Origin: Bacteroidetes bacterium GWF2_33_38
Lineage (GTDB): Bacteria; Bacteroidota; Bacteroidia; Bacteroidales; GWF2-33-38
NCBI GenBank assembly: GCA_001769505.1
Contig: MEOF01000027.1
Location: forward strand, 1 to 64,000
Direction: 5' to 3'
Length of the DNA stretch: 64,000 bases
Shown here: one piece after another, positions 60,480-64,000 of the stretch
How the letters are laid out: each line of letters begins with the position of its first letter
How positions within the stretch are numbered: the stretch's first letter is position 1
Program-made: the position numbers and the translations under genes
The notes under the pieces: generated by a model
Told to the model about the DNA's origin: nothing
Seen by the model: the letters and a program-made list of their open reading frames with translations, nothing else
The model's database searches: none

Positions 60480-60550
60480 GAACGCAACAATAATATTTTT
60501 ACCTTAATAATTATCGCAACAAACATTTTTAAAAATAAAGAAATTAATCA

Positions 60551-61096
60551 ATGAAAAATCGAAAACGAAATAGAATGTTTGGTTTTGATTATTCACAAGA
60601 TGCAATCTATTTTGTTACATCATGTTGTAAAAACAGAATAAATTATTTTGGAGAAATTGTAAACAATCAAATGCAATTAAATGAATATGGTGAAATTTGC
60701 CATGAACAAATTGAATGGTTGGCAAATCAATATCAATATATTGAAATTCACAATTTTGTTGTAATGCCAAATCATGTGCATATATTGTTTGAAATAAATC
60801 GCGATTTCGTTGCAACGAACGATGTAGGGACAGGTCGCGACCTGTCCCTACGGGAAATAAAAATCAAATCAATTTCATCATTAATTGGTGCGTTAAAAAC
60901 AACAATTTCAAAAAAAATACATGAATTGGGAAATAATGAATTTGCATGGCAACGTTCATTTCACGACCACATTGTTAGAAATAACAAACGTTATGAATAC
61001 ATTTTTAATTACATTACAGATAATCCAAATCGTTGGAATGACGACATGTTAAATGCAGAAACCAATTCGAATTTTCTTTCCAATAGTGTCTCCTGA
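60551..61096 (+). CDS. REP-associated tyrosine transposase (RAYT)
   Basis: 181 residues, normal length. The Y1 HUH nuclease has HUH histidines in MPNHVHIL (H75 and H77) and a predicted nucleophile Tyr in FNYITDNPNRW (Y154, by alignment with the REYIxxNPxxW pattern). RAYTs bind and cleave REP palindromes and are domesticated relatives of IS200/IS605 transposases. A full REP palindrome is embedded in frame at codons 92-100, in a loop between the HUH strand and the next helix. It lies next to another copy upstream (60452-60479). The active site remains intact. Confidence 0.9.
   Translation: MKNRKRNRMFGFDYSQDAIYFVTSCCKNRINYFGEIVNNQMQLNEYGEICHEQIEWLANQYQYIEIHNFVVMPNHVHILFEINRDFVATNDVGTGRDLSLREIKIKSISSLIGALKTTISKKIHELGNNEFAWQRSFHDHIVRNNKRYEYIFNYITDNPNRWNDDMLNAETNSNFLSNSVS
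60824..60851 (+). repeat. REP palindrome inside the RAYT coding sequence
   Basis: The 28-bp palindrome is identical to that at 60452-60479, preceded by the same GAT. It encodes VGTGRDLSL followed by an Arg codon, in frame within the transposase. It adds a cleavable substrate site inside the gene for its own enzyme. Confidence 0.9.
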
Positions 61097-61197
61097 AAAT
61101 GGACACTGCGTAATAAAACGCAGAAGTCAATAAAGGGAAATTTTGATTTTTGTTCAAAAACAGAGATTTGATGTTTATCCTTTGCCACTTAACATTT

Positions 61198-64000
61198 CTA
61201 AAAAAATGCTCTAAGTTGCATTCCTCCAGAGTGAATTACTTTTGTGTCTTTCGACTTTCGACCGTTATAATTTAAAATTAATTGTAAATTATTGGCTAAC
61301 ACTTTTTGATATCCTACTGTCCAAGTGAGATTGTTGCCCGGAGCAAGACCTTCGAGCATTTCATATGCAAGCGAAGTGTTTGTAGTAGAGTTGTATCCTA
61401 TATTTATGTAATTAAATGAAAGTGAAACGTTTGCTTTCGAAAAATTATTGTGTTTTATTTCAAATCCAACATTATTACTGACGGATTGTTCGGCGGTTTC
61501 GGCATTTATTTTTTGAATAAACTTATGTAAGAACGAAAGTCGAACATTTACATCGGGCTGAAAATTAAGACTAGCTTCGTTGCTCGTAATGTCAAGAAAA
61601 TAGTTTTTTGAACTTAAAAATTCTGAATCATACGTTTTTTGACCTTGGTTAAGGTAATCAATAAGAGTGAGTTTACTCGAAATATTCCATCGCAATCGGA
61701 GTCCGTTTATGTAATAAGTTCGCGTTTCTAAACCATTAATCATCAATATTCTGTTTTTATTGTTTTGAGTAATAAAATCAATACCGTATTTCGAATTTGT
61801 TCGGTTAAACGAAAAGGTATTTCGCAACGATATCCCCGTGCTTACAACCATTGTATCAACCGAAAGAAAAAATGGATTTATATTTTTGAAAAAATCATCG
61901 AAGGTTGTTTTTCGATTTATTCGATAGGCAAACTGGTCGGAAAACCGAGTAAAAAATTTTCGAATACCTGTTTTATTATTCCAAGCTTTGATCGGATTAA
62001 TGTTCAAAATTTGATTTAACTGAGTACTGAAAATCTTTATCATTTCGTTAGTTGGTGTGTAAACCCGAATAAAATTTGCTTGGTCTTGAAAAACTGCAAT
62101 ATCAAATTCGTCGATTTCTTTGATTCCGTTTCCGTTGTAATCTGTCCATGAATAAACTCCCTGACCAGCAGCGACTTCTACGAAAACATACTCTTTTTTA
62201 ATTTCTAATCCTGAACCAATTTCGTAAAATGTGGTTGAACTAATTGAGCCTTTCAGTAATTTAAAATTGTCTTCGATTCTTGCTGTTATTGAACTTTCGG
62301 GTTTAAGCGAACTTTGCAAACTGTCTTTTAACGTTAATTTGCGATAATTTGATGTGATTTTTAATGTATGAAATTTATTTTTATTCAACACAACTCCAAA
62401 CTTAATATCCTCGCCAAGAGAATTATACATGAGTTCATTTTGATTTGGCAGATTATCTTTTCGATTACGATAACTTACAAAAAAATGATTTTCTGAAGAG
62501 TCGGCTGTTTGCAAAAATGCTTCAAGTACCTGAAACGAAAAACTATTGTTAAGCAAAGTGTCGTTTACTTTGTTAAACCATTGGTTGTTTTCGGCTTCTT
62601 CGCGAATACCCAATGTTATCCCTTTTATCGTCTTCGAAAGGCTTGCACTGTGTCGTAAAAAATTAGTTGTGTTTAGTTGTGTGCTTGAATTTAAAAAACT
62701 TCCGTTTACAAGAATTTCAAATCCTTTATTTTTATAATTTCCTTTCAATCGATTATTTATTCCATTGAAATATTGTTCACGCATCATATAGTCAAAATCG
62801 TAGCTTGCTCGTCCTCGTTTTTTATCGATAAAATCGAGATTAAAATTTAATAAGTGTTCATTAATTTGCGAGTTTGACTGGCCTAAATTCCAATCACGTT
62901 CAAATTCAATATTGTTGAATCGCTCTATGGGAGAAAAGTTTTTTTGAATAAACCGATAGTTTGCCGAACTGTTTAAAACCACTTTGTCGGAATCGGATAA
63001 TGGAATTTTCTGAAGCAATTCAACAAAAAGTCCATATCCATTATCGTCGCTACTATTCGATGCCGAAAATGTGTTTACGTCGTTGTTTGAAAGCGAAAAT
63101 TCAAATTTTGAAAAAGTGTTTTTTCCAATTTGTTCGACTCCGCCAATCGACATCATTTGTTTCTTTTTTGGAGTTATCAGCAACACAATTGGCATATAAT
63201 CGCCTTGTTGAAAGCCATTGTATGGCGATACCCATTTGTAAACTTTTCCGTTTGTTGTTGTAATATCTTGAACGTAGTCGCCTTTGCCCTTTCCTACATA
63301 CGAAAAACCGAGTTTATAAAATGCACTGTCGGGATTTGTCGAATAAACATAAACGTTGTTGTATGTTGTTTCGAAAACTAATGTGTCAATTTTTTTGTAA
63401 AGGATTAAATCGCTCGAAAATGCAACGCTATCTATATTAGGAACTAGAGCCAAATTGGTGCTGTCGCCGATATTTGAAAGTAAGATTTTTTGTTCGTCGG
63501 ATAATTCTTGTTGAAGAGACTGATTTTTACTGTCGGATTCCGAAAAAATATTTAACCAATAATTTCCAGTTTTGGATTTGATCTCGTTGCTGTTAAACAA
63601 GGTAAATCGTGCGTAATTTTTATCGGAATATTCAAATTCAATAACAATTCGTTTATCTTTTGTTATAGGTTGATTTGGAGTAAATGTAATCTCCGCAGCG
63701 TTATAATCAATCGCATAATCAAATTCTTCACCTCGTTTTATGAGCTTTCCGTCGATATATACTTTTTCGGTTCCCGAAAGAATAATGATGTATGTTTCGT
63801 TTTCGCAGCCATTAAGCTTGTACGGTCCTTGGTTTCCTTCAACTGCCTGAATACTTTTGTTACAATATTTTCCTTTCGATACTGCTCCGCTTAGGCTTGA
63901 GGCAATGGTAATGTCATGTTTTTTACCGATTTCTGACGTTGAAGAAACGATTAATCCTTGAACTTTTTTGTATGTATTCAAAAAATAACCTTTTGGTTTC
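61198..64000 (-). CDS. Large outer-membrane protein, N-terminus beyond the window
   Basis: At least 934 residues; the reading frame continues past base 64000, so the true start is outside. Residues from the window edge contain EGNQGPYKLNGCENETYIII, VYIDGKLIKRGEEFDYAIDY and KRIVIEFEYSDKNYARF, a beta-rich module I associate with large Bacteroidetes surface or secretion-related proteins. The C-terminal half is a long series of amphipathic strands ending in an aromatic residue (LRAFF), typical of an outer-membrane beta-barrel. Its role is unknown, though secretion or surface assembly is plausible. Confidence 0.7.
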   Translation of the reverse strand, partial: KPKGYFLNTYKKVQGLIVSSTSEIGKKHDITIASSLSGAVSKGKYCNKSIQAVEGNQGPYKLNGCENETYIIILSGTEKVYIDGKLIKRGEEFDYAIDYNAAEITFTPNQPITKDKRIVIEFEYSDKNYARFTLFNSNEIKSKTGNYWLNIFSESDSKNQSLQQELSDEQKILLSNIGDSTNLALVPNIDSVAFSSDLILYKKIDTLVFETTYNNVYVYSTNPDSAFYKLGFSYVGKGKGDYVQDITTTNGKVYKWVSPYNGFQQGDYMPIVLLITPKKKQMMSIGGVEQIGKNTFSKFEFSLSNNDVNTFSASNSSDDNGYGLFVELLQKIPLSDSDKVVLNSSANYRFIQKNFSPIERFNNIEFERDWNLGQSNSQINEHLLNFNLDFIDKKRGRASYDFDYMMREQYFNGINNRLKGNYKNKGFEILVNGSFLNSSTQLNTTNFLRHSASLSKTIKGITLGIREEAENNQWFNKVNDTLLNNSFSFQVLEAFLQTADSSENHFFVSYRNRKDNLPNQNELMYNSLGEDIKFGVVLNKNKFHTLKITSNYRKLTLKDSLQSSLKPESSITARIEDNFKLLKGSISSTTFYEIGSGLEIKKEYVFVEVAAGQGVYSWTDYNGNGIKEIDEFDIAVFQDQANFIRVYTPTNEMIKIFSTQLNQILNINPIKAWNNKTGIRKFFTRFSDQFAYRINRKTTFDDFFKNINPFFLSVDTMVVSTGISLRNTFSFNRTNSKYGIDFITQNNKNRILMINGLETRTYYINGLRLRWNISSKLTLIDYLNQGQKTYDSEFLSSKNYFLDITSNEASLNFQPDVNVRLSFLHKFIQKINAETAEQSVSNNVGFEIKHNNFSKANVSLSFNYINIGYNSTTNTSLAYEMLEGLAPGNNLTWTVGYQKVLANNLQLILNYNGRKSKDTKVIHSGGMQLRAFF

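Noticed and set aside
61084-61127. Third copy of the 85-bp repeat (GTGTCTCCTGAAAA)
   Set aside because: Only about 14 bases match the flanking repeats of the toxin-antitoxin pair; too short to call.

Overview
The window looks like a chromosomal segment of an anaerobic, gliding-group-related Bacteroidetes (probably Bacteroidales or Marinilabiliales) carrying an integrated virus-like element. Host signs are low G+C flanks, TAnnTTTG-type promoters, type IX secretion sorting domains, TonB receptor and ECF/FecR systems, a FISUMP-domain protein, tryptophanase and an aldehyde ferredoxin oxidoreductase. No rRNA, tRNA or CRISPR array was seen.

Region 1 (about 1.1-17.6 kb) is a compact plus-strand gene block, visibly richer in G and C than its surroundings, with tightly overlapping genes. 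It opens with a striking array of about 17 units in exact 10-bp register (1407-1580). It then encodes small DNA-binding or membrane proteins, an LEA14-like protein, a transglutaminase-like protein with a membrane segment and very basic tail, a basic glycine-rich membrane protein, a likely major structural protein with its own terminator, three small strand-rich proteins and a coiled-coil protein. After these come a membrane protein with two annexin-like repeats, a peptidoglycan-binding protein, an amidase, a YkuD-like peptidase, holin- and spanin-like proteins and a spike-like protein. Two solitary DNA methyltransferases and a RecA/RadA-like ATPase close the block. I see no large terminase, portal, tape measure, tail sheath, integrase or conjugation gene. 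The best reading is a provirus of a tailless, probably membrane-containing phage, or a relative of one. This is the strongest candidate for an undescribed system.

Region 2 (17.6-20.4 kb) is a small accessory island with a trypsin-like protease and two membrane proteins, bounded by imperfect repeats. Region 3 (20.7-32.4 kb) is host: tryptophanase, a transglutaminase-like protein, an NtrY-like histidine kinase, RlmH, a CASTOR/POLLUX-type channel and a TonB-dependent receptor.

Region 4 (32.5-38.6 kb) is accessory. A PIN-like plus ImmA/IrrE pair is flanked by about 85-bp direct repeats. A Xre/Panacea plus RelE-like pair has a clear operator and promoter. A FISUMP lipoprotein-like gene and a HEPN-like gene sit among dispersed palindromes, with one attC-like site.

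Region 5 (38.6-64 kb) is host. An ECF sigma/FecR/STN-domain operon shares an exactly spaced bipartite promoter motif with the TonB receptor 9 kb away, so the two probably form one regulon. It also holds purF, a divIC/ftsB-like gene, thiS-thiF, an aldehyde ferredoxin oxidoreductase, a repeat-rich secreted metalloprotease, a glycosyltransferase, a MacB-like permease, a second ECF operon, pgi, a RAYT-type transposase with its own REP palindrome inside its reading frame, and a partial outer-membrane protein.
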